NCBI GenBank assembly: GCA_014529385.2
Contig: CM043953.1
Coordinates: 69,294,372-69,358,371, forward strand
DNA from: Adiantum capillus-veneris
Taxonomy: Eukaryota; Streptophyta; Polypodiopsida; Polypodiales; Pteridaceae
DNA length: 64,000 nt
Reading direction: 5' to 3'
Part shown: piece after piece, positions 42,600 through 52,830 of the stretch
How positions within the stretch are numbered: position 1 is the first letter of the stretch
Layout: each line of letters begins with the position of its first letter
The notes under the pieces: model-generated
The model's database searches: none
Seen by the model: only the letters and a program-made list of their open reading frames with translations
Told to the model about the DNA's origin: nothing
Program-made: the position numbers and the translations under genes

Positions 42600-43060
42600 A
42601 AGGTATTACCTTTCTTTTCATCTGAATTGTTGTGGACTTCTGCAAAGAATCCAATAGATAGATTATAATTGTTACATATACAACAACAAAAAAGTTCTCA
42701 TTCAAAATACTTTACAGAATAACAGCCTCTCGCAAGTCCTCTATTCGAAGGACTCCTGGATTGACCGCATCAACCGGGATATGTTTTGAAAGCTATGTAG
42801 TTATCCGATCCCTTCGAGGGATACTTAACAAAGTTCGGGTTAGGTAAGGTAGTCATATAATCCATCTCTAGGTGCATTGTGATTGCCTGTGGACAAAGCA
42901 AATAAATAGTTAACAAATTCAGAGTGCACCTTGAACATAAAAACTTGTTAAAAGAAGCATGAAATTCAACAATTTTGGTGTCAAATTTAAAACTACCCAA
43001 CATGGATTTTCATATTTTTGTTAAAAAGATAATGGAAAGTAGAGTTGCATTTACACTAAA
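42600..43060 (-). pseudogene. exon-like segments in the right foldback arm
   Basis: Mirror of the left-arm exons on the minus strand: MHLEMDYMTTLPNPNFVKY and GSDNYIAFKTYPG, the latter ending in a stop introduced by a small deletion relative to the left arm. The acceptor AG is retained here and the donor 'gtaat' after the short second exon is present. Confidence 0.4.
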
Positions 43061-43849
43061 ATTTTATTAGATAAACACAATCATTTCACCATCTGTACTT
43101 CAGCAACCTTCACAATATTCTTCTCGTCGTAAGAAGTCAATTCAAATAGCAATGGATCTAATTCTGAAAGAGGACACGTATACGGTAAAGATGAGCATGC
43201 TAAGAAGAAGGAGATTATGCATCAACCATCATTTTTATAAATGCAATTTTTTTGTGTTAAAATTTAAAGCAGATGGTGCTCTCCAAGCACATGCCTATAA
43301 TGGATACGTTAAAAAGCATTACATGGGTTCAAGCAAGCTTCCTAACGAAGAACTAACAAATAGTCAACCTCTATGTGCAAAAACAAACTTGTGTTGCTCC
43401 TGAGCTCGTATTTTGTGAAGTATTGACTTCAAAAAATTCTCATGTTTCATGTTGTAATGAAAAACTAAATGATTACAAGAAGTCACTGATTGTCTTGATG
43501 ACCATTGGTGGGTTGATTTGATAACTTGTTTTAAGGACAGAGACCCAAGGACTAGAAACACACTAGAAACAAGACCATCCTTGTGAATATCCTTCGTAAC
43601 TTCCCACAACAGACAAGTCCCACATTGACATCGATCGAGTCCTCAAGCAATCGAACATTATAGAATTAGAGCTCAAGAAGAAAAATTACCTCTATTAACA
43701 TTGCAAATCAAAATCAAAAAATAAAGATTGGAAAAGCATTTACTTTGTAAAACCACAATCCAATAACGACGTCCATGCTAAATTGCTCATCTAATAGAAT
43801 TGCTCCTCCTCCAGAAAATTAATGTTTGTACAGTTGATCGCGTTATACA

Positions 43850-45065
43850 GACACAATTGAGGTCTGTTGGCTAGTACGCCCAGATCGTTGTCTCTCTCTG
43901 CCTCCCTATCTCCTGTCGTGCTTGGCTCATCTGTCCCTCGAGCCAAGCACACTTGGGCTGTCTCTCCTGGAGCTGCTGCAGGGCCACAAGGTTGCGCTGC
44001 AGCCATCTCTCGTGACCTCAAAGCTCACGCAAGCGAGCGAACACCATCTCATGCCTCGTAATCGCAAAAAACTCCCTCATCACCCGATCACCCAGTTGAG
44101 TCCACTGCGAGGCATGTCGATGAAATAAAAAATCATGTTGCCTCTCCTCTTCCTCCCCCTATCTCCTGCCATGCCTGGCTCATCTGTCTCTCGAGAAAAG
44201 CAAAATTGGACTATCTCTCCTGGAGCTGCTCTGCATGGCTGCGAGGTTGCGCTGCAGCCGTCTCTCGTGCTCTCAAAGCTCACACAAGCGGGCAAACACC
44301 GTCTCATGCAAGAATGTGCGAAGCTTCGATAGACCAGCTGCGCATTGAGAGGCTGCATCCCCCTGTCTCCATAGCAGCCTTCCAAATCCTCTCAATGGCC
44401 TTTGAACCCCTCATCCAACAATACATGCTCTGGAAGGCGAAGCTATTGTCTAGCTACTGGGGCTTCCTGGTCCTCAAGCACTAGAACAAGTGACACATGA
44501 TCTGAGAAAGAGGATCCAGCCAGAATACCAATAGAGCCTCCTCGTCCCCCAGCCAATCCCCTACATAGAAACAATCGATCTGAGAGAGATTGGATCCGTC
44601 CTGACAACGATGCGAGCTCGAGAAGGCTAGACTACCCTGAAAATGACCAAAAGCCTCATGATGCCATAGATCTGCAATCCGTAATGTCACGCTCCCAAGG
44701 TGCCAACTCGTTGCCATGAACAATAGTCTGACTACTTCCCACTGTGGGAGGGATTCTCAATCATATTGAAGTCCCCAATGCTCAACCTCTAGCAAAGCAT
44801 CACATACCTGTGTCCAAAAATCAGCCGGAGCTGAGGCTTGATTTGGAGCATACAGGTTAAGCATCCCAATAAGCTCACCCTGAAATTGCAAAGTCAGCCA
44901 TTGTGCCCGTCGGCCTGTGGAGTCTTGGCAGGCTGCCAAGACTCCACCATTCTCCTCTCCGCCCTCCCATCTAGGTGACCAAAAAGTCTCAAAACGACTA
45001 CCAAGCAAGCGGCCACAACGCCGAATGCGGCTCACATCATGCAATAGCTCACTCGTCTGCACCAC
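43850..45065 (-). pseudogene. LINE ORF2 endonuclease relic with internal duplication
   Basis: On minus it begins near 45,065 with SRIRRCGRLLGSRFETFWSP, aligning with SRIRRCGQILRGRYDTFWSG of the 21.9-kb LINE. It continues GMLNLYAPNQASAPADFWTQ, then in another frame WHLGSVTLRIADLWHHEAFG and LSQIDCFYVGDW; the SDHAP site reads LSQIMCHLF. Then comes the linker toward RT (43,894-44,310), partly duplicated. The endonuclease N-terminal Met region is replaced by the block shared with 905-1,092. No RT follows before the foldback. Many frameshifts. Confidence 0.75.
43894..44310 (-). repeat. ~246-bp-offset tandem duplication in the LINE linker
   Basis: 43,905-44,056 and 44,150-44,305 share 'ctatctcctg.c.tgc.tggctcatctgtc.ctcgag', 'tctctcctggagctgct' and 'ggttgcgctgcagcc.tctctcgtg'. 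The copies have diverged substantially. Confidence 0.85.
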
Positions 45066-45166
45066 ATCATGACAAACTAGAAGGAAGAGAGAGATATACC
45101 GCCAACGATAGGGCTTCCCCAGCTCAATGGCCTTATATTACTCGCCCACAACGCAAGGTTTCACGC

Positions 45167-45220
<54 letters not shown>
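45035..45220. repeat. segment shared with 905-1,092, ending in (GA)n
   Basis: Same order of motifs as 915-1,091, then a GA array (45,171-45,219). It is continuous with LINE endonuclease sequence on its left. Confidence 0.8.
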
Positions 45221-45221
<1 letters not shown>

Positions 45222-45310
45222 ATCATGGGGAAGTTCTGTCAGGGTTTGTTGCAGCGGATCTGTGTAGCGCCATCGCTCAATGCTGCCCTGTCTGCCGGTT
45301 TTCAACATTG

Positions 45311-45314
<4 letters not shown>

Positions 45315-45385
<71 letters not shown>
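45315..45385. repeat. (GA)35 microsatellite
   Basis: Uninterrupted GA array of about 70 bp. Confidence 0.98.
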
Positions 45386-45389
<4 letters not shown>

Positions 45390-45559
45390 GATTTGCATAC
45401 GAACACAAATGATAGAAGCCAGCGGCTCGAGGGCCTTGAATTGGGAAGCAGAGAGGAGAGTGAAAATGCGTGCCCGCATCTGCCATTGGAAATAGGGAAG
45501 GAGAAAGGCCGTGGCTGCATTTCCAACCACGTGGAAGGCCACCTTTGTCTTTTTAATAT

Positions 45560-45898
45560 AGACTAGTATAACGGCTGCCACCTTCGGCAGCACCGCCAGA
45601 GGCGGTGCTATGTGGATGTCATCACATCAGGCCTTGGATGCAATGGTGCTCATCCTAATCACCTCGCACTCATCCCCACCTATCGAGTACCCGAAGCAGC
45701 CTACTATCATCACCATGCTAAATCTACAACATGTGAGCTATAGAGAGAGAGTGAGATAGACAATAACACCAAGCAGTTGGTTCTTAGTGCAATATATACA
45801 TGCGCACAGAGTAACACACACACTCTTTCTCTTGAATAACAGGTCGTGAGTTCAACTCTCCTCGTCGGGGATAGTTTCCTACGACATTAAAATTCTCT

Positions 45899-45937
<39 letters not shown>

Positions 45938-46075
45938 TGTATATTAGTAAGTCAGGGCTGTATATTACTGAGTAGAATATAATCCCCGGCGGATGCCAAA
46001 ATAGCCTATCACGTGGGGTGTACAAGCTAAATATACGGAGGAGAGCCACTATAGTGACAACTCAAACTAGAACAA
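45560..46075. other. no gene; SINE-like unit, small hairpin and (TC)n
   Basis: 45,589-45,609 forms a perfect 9-bp hairpin 'agcaccgcc aga ggcggtgct'. A B-box-like 'gagttcaactc' (45,848-45,858) followed by 'ctcgtcgg' and 'tagtttcctacgac.ttaaa' is repeated in inverted orientation at 50,010-50,085, suggesting a tRNA-derived repeat. (TC)n at 45,902-45,932. Confidence 0.45.
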
Positions 46076-46089
46076 TCTCATGGTGGTCG

Positions 46090-49000
46090 GTGTGATGAGT
46101 GGAGGAGAAACCACCGAGGAGGGGCATAATGCCACGTAATCTGGCCACCTGTAAGTATGAAGAAGAGTGGAGATCGGGCCCAACGCCGAAGGAAGTCCAA
46201 TCGGCGAGCTCGGCTGCTCGAGATGTACCTGAGGAAGAATCCCACTACCAAATTAGGGTGTGAATGATGTCTAGCCAAATGGTAGTGAGGGTATCCTGAA
46301 TGAGTTGTGGAGCCGCACTTAGAATGTGGAGACAACGAGCTCTCCAAACATTCCATAGTGTAATACTAGTGATGACTGAAAAAACTTCATCACGTGTCTT
46401 AGAATCCCCCTGCCAAGCAATCTGTGGTAGCATAGCCAAAGTCCCTCGCAGATAACCAGTCGAGGTGAGCATAAAGGCTGGATCTGTGTCTGAGCCCTCC
46501 TAGAAAAGATGTGGGCCAGGCATCGGCATCAACCATGAGACAGATCCCCAAGTAAGAAATCCATGCTGAACACCTGCTCTGCTAAGTAGAAAGCAAACTC
46601 CAAGCCACACTACATGGGAAGCTGAGCATGACCAAAGACAGTGTGCAGGTGACTCAAGTAGTCGCAAAGGACAACGAGTACATAACGGATCATGACCCAT
46701 AGTAGCTAGCCAAGTCCCAACTAGAAGTCCCGCATGTGCAATCATCCACATGAAAAAAGAAATACGACGAGCTGCATGTAAATCCCATATGGCGGACCAA
46801 AACTGCTGCAGATAGGCATGGGAGAGGCCTGAATGTAACCAGAAACGCATACGACTGGGCTGCTCTAGTTGATGTCCATCAATGCTAACCTTCCAATCCT
46901 GACAGTGTACTCAAAGAAGAATATAGGTGCACCGGTGGGGTCAGAGTGAGGCCAATGCCACTCTCCTGGGTCCCAATAAAGCTGAGATAGGGCACGACCC
47001 TCCCACACCCAAAGCCTCCAAAGTGCAGCATCAGCGGAAGCGAAACGGGGTCAACACAACGATGCTTCCCGCAGGAGCCAACTACTCGGATGGCCTCCCA
47101 TCGAGCGCCGGGGAAGACAAGGTGCAGAGAGGTGGCATCATATGTCAATCTAGCATGAATCCCCTGAGAGTAGTCAGTATCAACTGTGAACAGCATGGTG
47201 TCTAAACGGACTAATAAGAGAGTGCTCTGAGCAAAGAGGCCTTCCCAGCCACAATGGGGAGGCATCTGAACCGTGCCTCGCATGACTACATCCCACTGTG
47301 AAGGAACGGCGGAATCAATCTCAAGCAGTTTGTCTGTCACCCCGCGACCAATGTCATAATGTTCTGCCACAAAATCTGCATCCGGCATACGTGTCTCATG
47401 AAACAACCGCATAGAGGTAGCAGGGCCAGTGTCCCAAGCAGCCCAATCAATGTGAGTACTCTCTCCAAGCTGACGGGGTGGATTAACCGAAGAATCAAGA
47501 ACTGCAGCATTCCAAATGAGAGGCTAGCGCTCAATCTCCTCACGACAAGAGGGAGGTGATCGTATGATAGCCCGTCGCATGGAAACCCAAATATGAAGGA
47601 GCGATCGGATGAAGGGTGAGAGGGTGGTGGTGAACAAGGGGGCATCCGTAAAGAGAAAACGATACCCTGTATGCCAAGTATGACCATCTCTAGTGCCGAG
47701 TCGTGGAGTCATTGTGCAAAGAGCGGCCTAAAGAAGCATCTTCCAAGGTTCTTGGCCGGGAAAAAGACCCCAAACAATAAGCTTGGTAAGAAGGACGCGG
47801 CTCTGTAACTCTGGATCAATAATGCCAAGGCCTCCCTCTGACCTAGGACGAATAATCGTGGACCAGCGAACTCGAGCACGAGTATCAGTAGTCCCATTTG
47901 TGCCACTCCATAAAAAGTTCCGCACTAGTCGGCGGAGCTGAGCTATCACATTAGAATGTAACATCCAACAAGAGGCCGTATACCATACTGTAGCTAGAAT
48001 GACTTGGTTGGCGACCAATGCACGGCCAGCCAATGACAGATGACGTGAAGACCAATGGCATAGCTTCCTGCGAATAGACTGTAGTACGGGTGCAAACTGC
48101 TGCTGTGAGGAAACATTAAATCCAACCTGAAATCCTAGATATCTGCATGTCTGACTCGGCTGCAGCCATGTGAAACCATCAGCTACCCCCCAAGTAGGTA
48201 AGTCATCACTGCCAACCAGTAACCCATAGGATTTATGCCAGTTAATGCGTGCACCACTGGCAATGCAAAAAACCTCTAGGGCCTCCCGCATGGCGTCAAG
48301 AGCAGCTAGCAAATAGCACAACATGAGCATAGTGTCATCAGCAAACTCCTGATCGATAAGGTCTGGATTTGTAGGTACTGGCATGGTCAAGCCACGAAAT
48401 GCATGACTCTGAGCACGAAGAAAGTCGGACATAGTCTCTCCTACAAATAGATACAGATATGCTGCTAAAGGACATCCCTGACGGACAGATCGAGAATGCT
48501 CAAAACTGCGACTGACACGGCCACCAATAGTAATAGCACTACTGGCAGTCCTGAAGAGAGCGGAAATGCCTGAGATCCATCTCGAAGGGAAACCCATCCT
48601 GGCTAAAGATCCTTCGAGAAAGTCCCACTCAACACGATCGTATGCTTTCTCGAAGTCGAGGATGAAAAAAGCGAGAGGTTCAGAAGATGATATGGCCCAC
48701 TCTACTGCTCATAAAAAGTGAAGATATTATCCAGGATGCATCGATCCATGACAAAGCCTGTCTGAGAAGTATGAGTAATATCTGGTAAGAACGGCCGCAA
48801 GCGATGGCTGATCAGTAATGCTAATATCTTATAGACCGAAGGGAGTAGGGTAATAGGTCTCCAATGTCAGAGCTGAGTGGTGTCACCCCCCTTCGGAATA
48901 AGAGATATGAGACCTGAACAAAGATCCGGATACATATATCCTGATACAAAGATGTCCTGACAACCGCGAAGCAGTGGTATATGCAATACAACCCAATATG

Positions 49001-49214
49001 TCAAAAAGAAAGCTCTAGTGAGGCCATCCTCTCCTAGACAGGAGGATGGATCAAGACTCTCTATAGCAGCATGGAGCTCTGCAAGTGTGAAGGGTGCCAA
49101 CAAGATCTCTGCCATAGTGTCTGTACAACGATGTCGAGTGTGATGCCAGATCTGCTCACGGGCAAGTAAAACCGCAATAGTGCATACATCATCAGTGAAC
49201 AATGTCTCAAAATA
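46090..49214 (-). pseudogene. LINE (L1-like) ORF2: reverse transcriptase and zf-RVT
   Basis: Read from 49,214 downward: linker and RT start (LAPFTLAELHAAIESLDPSS-like, then GEDGLTRAFF), LDFEKAYDR (48,650), RT core 48,597-47,728 with RQGCPLAAYLYLF, the active site DQEFADDTMLML (FADD form), GARINWHKSYGLLVG and TCRYLGFQVG. Next come SSRHLSLAGRALVANQV and RLVRNFLWSG, then zf-RVT (46,850-46,500, ARRISFFMWMIAHAGLL and GHDPLCTRCPLRLLESPAHCL). The RT core is one open frame of 289 residues; other parts need several frameshifts. The 5' side is cut by the CACTA end at 49,215, so the endonuclease is missing. Confidence 0.9.
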
Positions 49215-49345
49215 CACTACAAGAGGCTATTCATATTAGCGACGCTCACACAGCGACGCTCAAAAGAAAAATTCCCGGCGTCGCTATGAGCGTCGCAAAT
49301 TTCTTTGTAAATTTGCGACGCTCATAGCGACGCCGGCTGGGCTAA
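49215..49345 (+). repeat. CACTA terminal and subterminal repeats
   Basis: CACTACAAGA terminus, then at least five GCGACGCTC/GAGCGTCGC motifs. 'atgagcgtcgcaaat' and 'atttgcgacgctcat' form a hairpin around 49,287-49,330. These are expected transposase-binding sites. Confidence 0.85.
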
Positions 49346-49424
49346 CAAAAATAACCGAGCGCGCCCAAAAACTCAGATCTTAGATCTGAGTTTTTCGGCG
49401 CCCTCAAGCAAGGAGCAGGTAACG

Positions 49425-49430
<6 letters not shown>

Positions 49431-49480
<50 letters not shown>

Positions 49481-49731
49481 CACACACACACACGAGGAGA
49501 GGAAGGAGAGCCAGGTATGCTCCTTCCCTCTCCTCATTCTCATGTTCCCTTCCCCTCTTTCTCTCTCCCTCTCTCTCTCTCTCTCTCTTTTTCTTCTCCC
49601 CACACACACACACACACACACACACGAGGAGAGGAAGGAGAGCCAGGTGTGCTCCTTCCCTCTCCTCATTCTCATGTTCCCTTCCCCTCTTTCTCTCTCT
49701 CACACACACACATACACACACACATAGTGTT

Positions 49732-49773
<42 letters not shown>

Positions 49774-49990
49774 AACAAAAACAAAAACGCACACACACAT
49801 ACATAAACAAAGAATGCACACACACATTGAGAGAGAAAAAGAGAGAGAGAGCATGCATAAACAAAAAACGCACGCATTGAGAGAGGAAAAGAGAGAGAGA
49901 ACATGCATAAACAAAAAACGCACACATTGAGAGAGGAAAAGAGAGAGAAAACATGCATACGATCCAAAAAAACGCACACACATTGAGAGA
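49431..49990. repeat. microsatellite and minisatellite block in the CACTA left part
   Basis: (CT)n and (CA)n arrays; a 132-bp-offset duplication of 'cgaggagaggaaggagagccaggt' with ~45 bp after it (49,493 and 49,625); (GA)n 49,735-49,769; and four imperfect ~52-bp units with 'acaaaaaacgcac.cattgagagag' (49,806-49,990). ORFs over this block are low-complexity and rejected. Confidence 0.9.
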
Positions 49991-50004
49991 GAAAGAGAGA
50001 GAAA

Positions 50005-50160
50005 CTAATTTAACGTCGTAGGAAACTAATTAAAATTAAAAGAACTAAAGATCTAGCCGACGAGGAGTTGAACTCAAGACCTATTATTCAAGAGGGAAAT
50101 GGCATAATCAATCTATCATACTTGGCATGGGTGATAGAAAGGTTATACCATTTATCTCTT
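50005..50160 (-). mobile_element. SINE-like repeat inside the CACTA element
   Basis: On minus, 'gagttcaactc' (B-box-like, 50,075-50,065) is preceded by 'gatagattgattatgcc' about 40 bp upstream and followed by 'ctcgtcgg' and 'tagtttcctacgacgttaaa', as at 45,8xx. A tRNA-derived repeat is the best reading; its ends are not fixed. Confidence 0.4.
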
Positions 50161-50189
50161 TTTATTGGCACACACATCCACACACGCGC

Positions 50190-50345
50190 ACACACACAAG
50201 AAGAATAGAGTTATAACGTCGTAGAAAACTATCTTAAAAGACGTTAAAGATTAGGTTATATGTAGACTTACATTAAATTAGATTTAGGTTTATTTTTAAC
50301 TAGATTTACGTTTATTTACGCTAGATTTAGATTTACGTTATATTA
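50190..50345. repeat. ~160-bp direct repeat, left copy
   Basis: 'aagaagaa.agagtt.taacgtcgtag.aaactatc..aaaagacgttaaagattaggtta' and the AT-rich 'ttagattta.gttta' run recur at 50,876-51,030. The two copies flank the captured fragment. Confidence 0.85.
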
Positions 50346-50360
50346 GATTAGATTTAGGTC

Positions 50361-50720
50361 TCCATAGACTGCGATGCCTGCATGAAGCGGGTGAAGAAAG
50401 CCCTCAATGGAATATAGGGTATTGCTGCCTTCACTCATGGTGGGCTCCGTCGATCCAAAAGTACTGGTGAAATGTCTTCAGAAGATAGGGAAGAAGGTGG
50501 ATCTTCAGGGCGGCAAGAGTCACTATATCCCCGACACAATGACCATCTAGACAACCTCTAGTCATTCAACAGCAACTTCAAAGTTAGTACCAAGAGCAAG
50601 AACGGTCTAAAGGGCCAATTGCTGTCGTCAGATGTGGATGGAGATGAGGCAGCGTCACCGTCGGAAGTTAACTCTCACATCTTCAGTGATGAGAATGCCA
50701 ACTCTTGCCGAGTTATGTGA
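50361..50720 (+). pseudogene. captured heavy-metal-associated (HIPP-like) gene fragment
   Basis: The peptide DCDACMKRVKKALNGI, with the C-x-x-C metal site of the HMA fold, opens the segment. After one stop and a one-base frameshift it continues VGSVDPKVLVKCLQKIGKKV, the second half of the same fold as in plant heavy-metal-associated isoprenylated proteins. A third frame then gives SFNSNFKVSTKSKNGLKGQL, resembling the linker of HIPPs, and ends SCRVM. The start of the HMA domain and any prenylation CaaX from the parent gene are not evident. The fragment is broken, has no promoter of its own that I can see, and lies between two direct repeats inside the transposon. Confidence 0.7.
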
Positions 50721-50851
50721 AAAATTATGTGTTAAATCAGTTTTAAGGTTCTTATAATCCCTGTTAGTTTAGTTCTTTGTTTTTAATATAACATAATTTA
50801 CGTTAGATTTAGATTTATGTTATATTAGATTAGACTTAGGTTTATTTAGGT

Positions 50852-50875
<24 letters not shown>

Positions 50876-50882
<7 letters not shown>

Positions 50883-51030
50883 AGAAGAAGAGAGTTTTAA
50901 CGTCGTAGGAAACTATCCCAAAAGACGTTAAAGATTAGGTTAGATGTAGACTTACGTTAAATTAGATTTAGGATTATTTTTAGTTAGATTTACGTTTATT
51001 TAGATTTACGCTTATTTACATTAGATCGAG
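50876..51030. repeat. ~160-bp direct repeat, right copy
   Basis: Second copy of 50,190-50,345, same orientation. Confidence 0.85.
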
Positions 51031-51315
51031 TCCACGCAAGAATTACTTACGGTTTAGGGTTTAGAGTTAGACGAACAGTGAAAAGATCTACTGTGAAAAG
51101 ATGTTAAGATGCTGTGAAGTGCTACAGCTACAGAAGAGGCAAAGGGGTTTTGTCCACTACATGCAGTATCATGTAGACGTGGGTGTGTAGATTTCTTGTA
51201 CCCACAAATATAGGTATTGACCAATAAAGACGAGATTATAACCCGGTGGTTCTGATCTCCGTGCACCTCTAGACCGAGGTGTGCGGGGATTGGACATGAC
51301 TAGAGAATGTGAGGT

Positions 51316-51317
<2 letters not shown>

Positions 51318-51360
<43 letters not shown>
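51318..51360. repeat. (AG)n microsatellite upstream of transposase
   Basis: AG array about 65 bp before the transposase ATG. Confidence 0.97.
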
Positions 51361-51363
<3 letters not shown>

Positions 51364-51425
51364 GACGAAGAATGCCAATAGAATATTAAATTTGTTGTCC
51401 AGGTTATAAGTTTTTTATCCTCATT

Positions 51426-52428
51426 ATGAGTAGCGACGAGGATGTGGGACCGTCCAACCGAAACACCTATCTCTCAACGAGGGTCTTATGTCCTTGTAAT
51501 CAATGCAAGCATGCTGTGCGACGGACAAGACGTGTTTCTTTGCAGCACGTTCGTGAATTTGGCGAGTTCGATCCATCTATTATAGATCGAGTTGTTGCCA
51601 ATTATAACTCGTCGGACTCTGACGCTGGCCAACAAGCAGCAATCTTGCAACCCAATAGACGTGTTCGCAGGAGCTTTGGTCAAGCAGCATATGTGAGGCC
51701 ACAAGATGTAGCCTCTGACAGCTCGGGGGATGATCATGCAGAGCACATTCCCAACGAGGCAATGTTTGAGCCCGAGATTGATGAAATGATCGAGCCGATC
51801 ATGGATTCAGAAAGGCTTATCTATGATGATATGAAAAGTGAAGCCGATACGCCATTGTATAATGGAGCACGTATGTCTAGATTGAAAGCACTCCTGGTTC
51901 TTCTCAACATGCAGGCAAAGTTTGGATGGAGTGACACTAGCGTCACAGCGCTTTTCAGGTGATCTATTACAATTAGTTTACTTTAATACAACTCTAAATG
52001 TATAATGATCTGATAGATTTTTACACGACTGTATCATATTTTTATGTTGTGTAGATTGTTGAAAGAGCACATACTACCAGCTGACAATGTGATACCAGAT
52101 TCCCGAGATGAAGCAAGAAAGATTTTGCGAAACTTGGGGATGGATTACAATTCTATCCACGCTTGTCCTAATGACTGCATTCTTTTCAGAGGGGAATACA
52201 TAGACATGGAGAAGTGTCCGAAATGTGATTCCGAAAGATATCGAGTAGATCTCCACGGGACAAAAATTCCACAAAAGGTTTTGCGATATTTCCCTCTGCT
52301 TCCTCGCATCAAGCATTTCTTCGAATGTAAGTCCATGGCCGCCCTAGCATCATGGCATGAGGAGAATAAATCTTCGGATGGTGTGCTACGAATTCCTGCA
52401 GATTGCGTAGCGTGGAAACATATAGATT
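51426..52428 (+). pseudogene. CACTA transposase (TNP2/TNPD type), truncated
   Basis: Exon 1 (51,426-51,958) starts MSSDEDVGPSNRNTYLSTRV. The transposase-associated Cys motif LCPCNQCKHAVRR follows, then an acidic region. An intron with GT...AG borders (51,959-52,054) joins in frame (…ALF/R/LLKEHIL…) to exon 2. Exon 2 shows IHACPNDCILFRGEY, CPKCDSERYRVD and KVLRYFPLLPRIKHFF, the TNP2 signature, ending AWKHID. The catalytic part of the protein should follow but copia sequence begins at about 52,429. The remaining ~300 residues have no stop, so the truncation may be fairly recent. This family cuts and pastes CACTA elements by binding the TIR and subterminal repeats. Confidence 0.88.
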
Positions 52429-52526
52429 GTCAAAGTTCACACCACAGAAAATCCTGTTGATCTACTTACAAAAGGACTTCCCTCAGAGAGCTTTGCGCAT
52501 TTTCGCAAGCAGTTAGGTGTAGGGTA
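52429..52526 (+). pseudogene. copia RNase H C-terminus
   Basis: The peptide VKVHTTENPVDLLTKGLPSE and then FAHFRKQLGVG and stop is the conserved end of copia pol (normally NPADLLTK and HFR-LLGV). It is fused directly to the CACTA exon. About 90 bp of noncoding sequence leads to a polypurine tract and LTR. Confidence 0.85.
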
Positions 52527-52606
52527 GTACATCACTTCTCTACATCTCTTGTATATTAGCTTGTATAGTAGCTTCTCTCACACTTAAAGTACCACATTGG
52601 ACTTTA

Positions 52607-52810
52607 AGTGGGAGGTTGTTGGGGTATAAAGCCCAATGTGGTCGCCCAGGTAAGTGGGCGGGCCGCCAGGTATGTACACATATTCTTTTGTAAAAACCTA
52701 ATAAGAACTCACTATGCTCTACACATTACAGTAGAGCGAGTTCACCATATCGTCGTGCTCTTCTTCTCGCACTCTCTCTCGCGTCGCACTTCCGCTCGTA
52801 CTCCTTCATG
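52607..52810 (+). mobile_element. copia polypurine tract and 3' LTR
   Basis: 'aagtgggaggt' (52,606-52,616) then TGTTGGGGTATAAAG, a typical copia LTR start. A possible end 'ctccttca' at about 52,810 would make it ~194 bp. Gypsy sequence follows within 20 bp, so the LTR may be truncated instead. Confidence 0.6.
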
Positions 52811-52830
52811 TTACTCCCATCATTGGAAAT

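Larger units (their letters stand above)
40890..43830. mobile_element. ~2.9-kb foldback: two ~1.4-kb inverted arms
   Basis: The left arm (about 40,890-42,327) is matched in inverted orientation by 42,460-43,830, with a loop of about 130 bp. I followed the match from the outer 'cattaattttct' through 'aatttagcatggacgt.gttattgga', 'gaggactcgatcga' and 'ttaaatttgacaccaaaat' to the inner 'atatagtatga.atg.ca.ccaaggattaaaggg'. Arms are roughly 88-90% alike by eye, with small indels. Plausible structures are a foldback transposon, a long-TIR element or an inverted duplication. No target-site duplication could be fixed. A transcript would form a long hairpin. Confidence 0.88.
49215..52428 (+). mobile_element. 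CACTA (En/Spm) transposon, 3'-truncated
   Basis: It starts exactly with CACTACAAGA inside the LINE ORF. Subterminal GCGACGCTC motifs in both orientations follow (49,238-49,335). A transposase gene begins at 51,426. Similarity to transposase stops at about 52,428, where copia sequence takes over, and no right TIR (TCTTGTAGTG) is seen, so the element has lost its 3' part. The interior contains minisatellites, a SINE-like repeat, a pair of ~160-bp direct repeats and a captured host gene fragment. Confidence 0.88.

Noticed and set aside
49790-49990. CRISPR-like array
   Set aside because: The ~52-bp units are contiguous with no unique spacers, in a eukaryotic transposon; a minisatellite.
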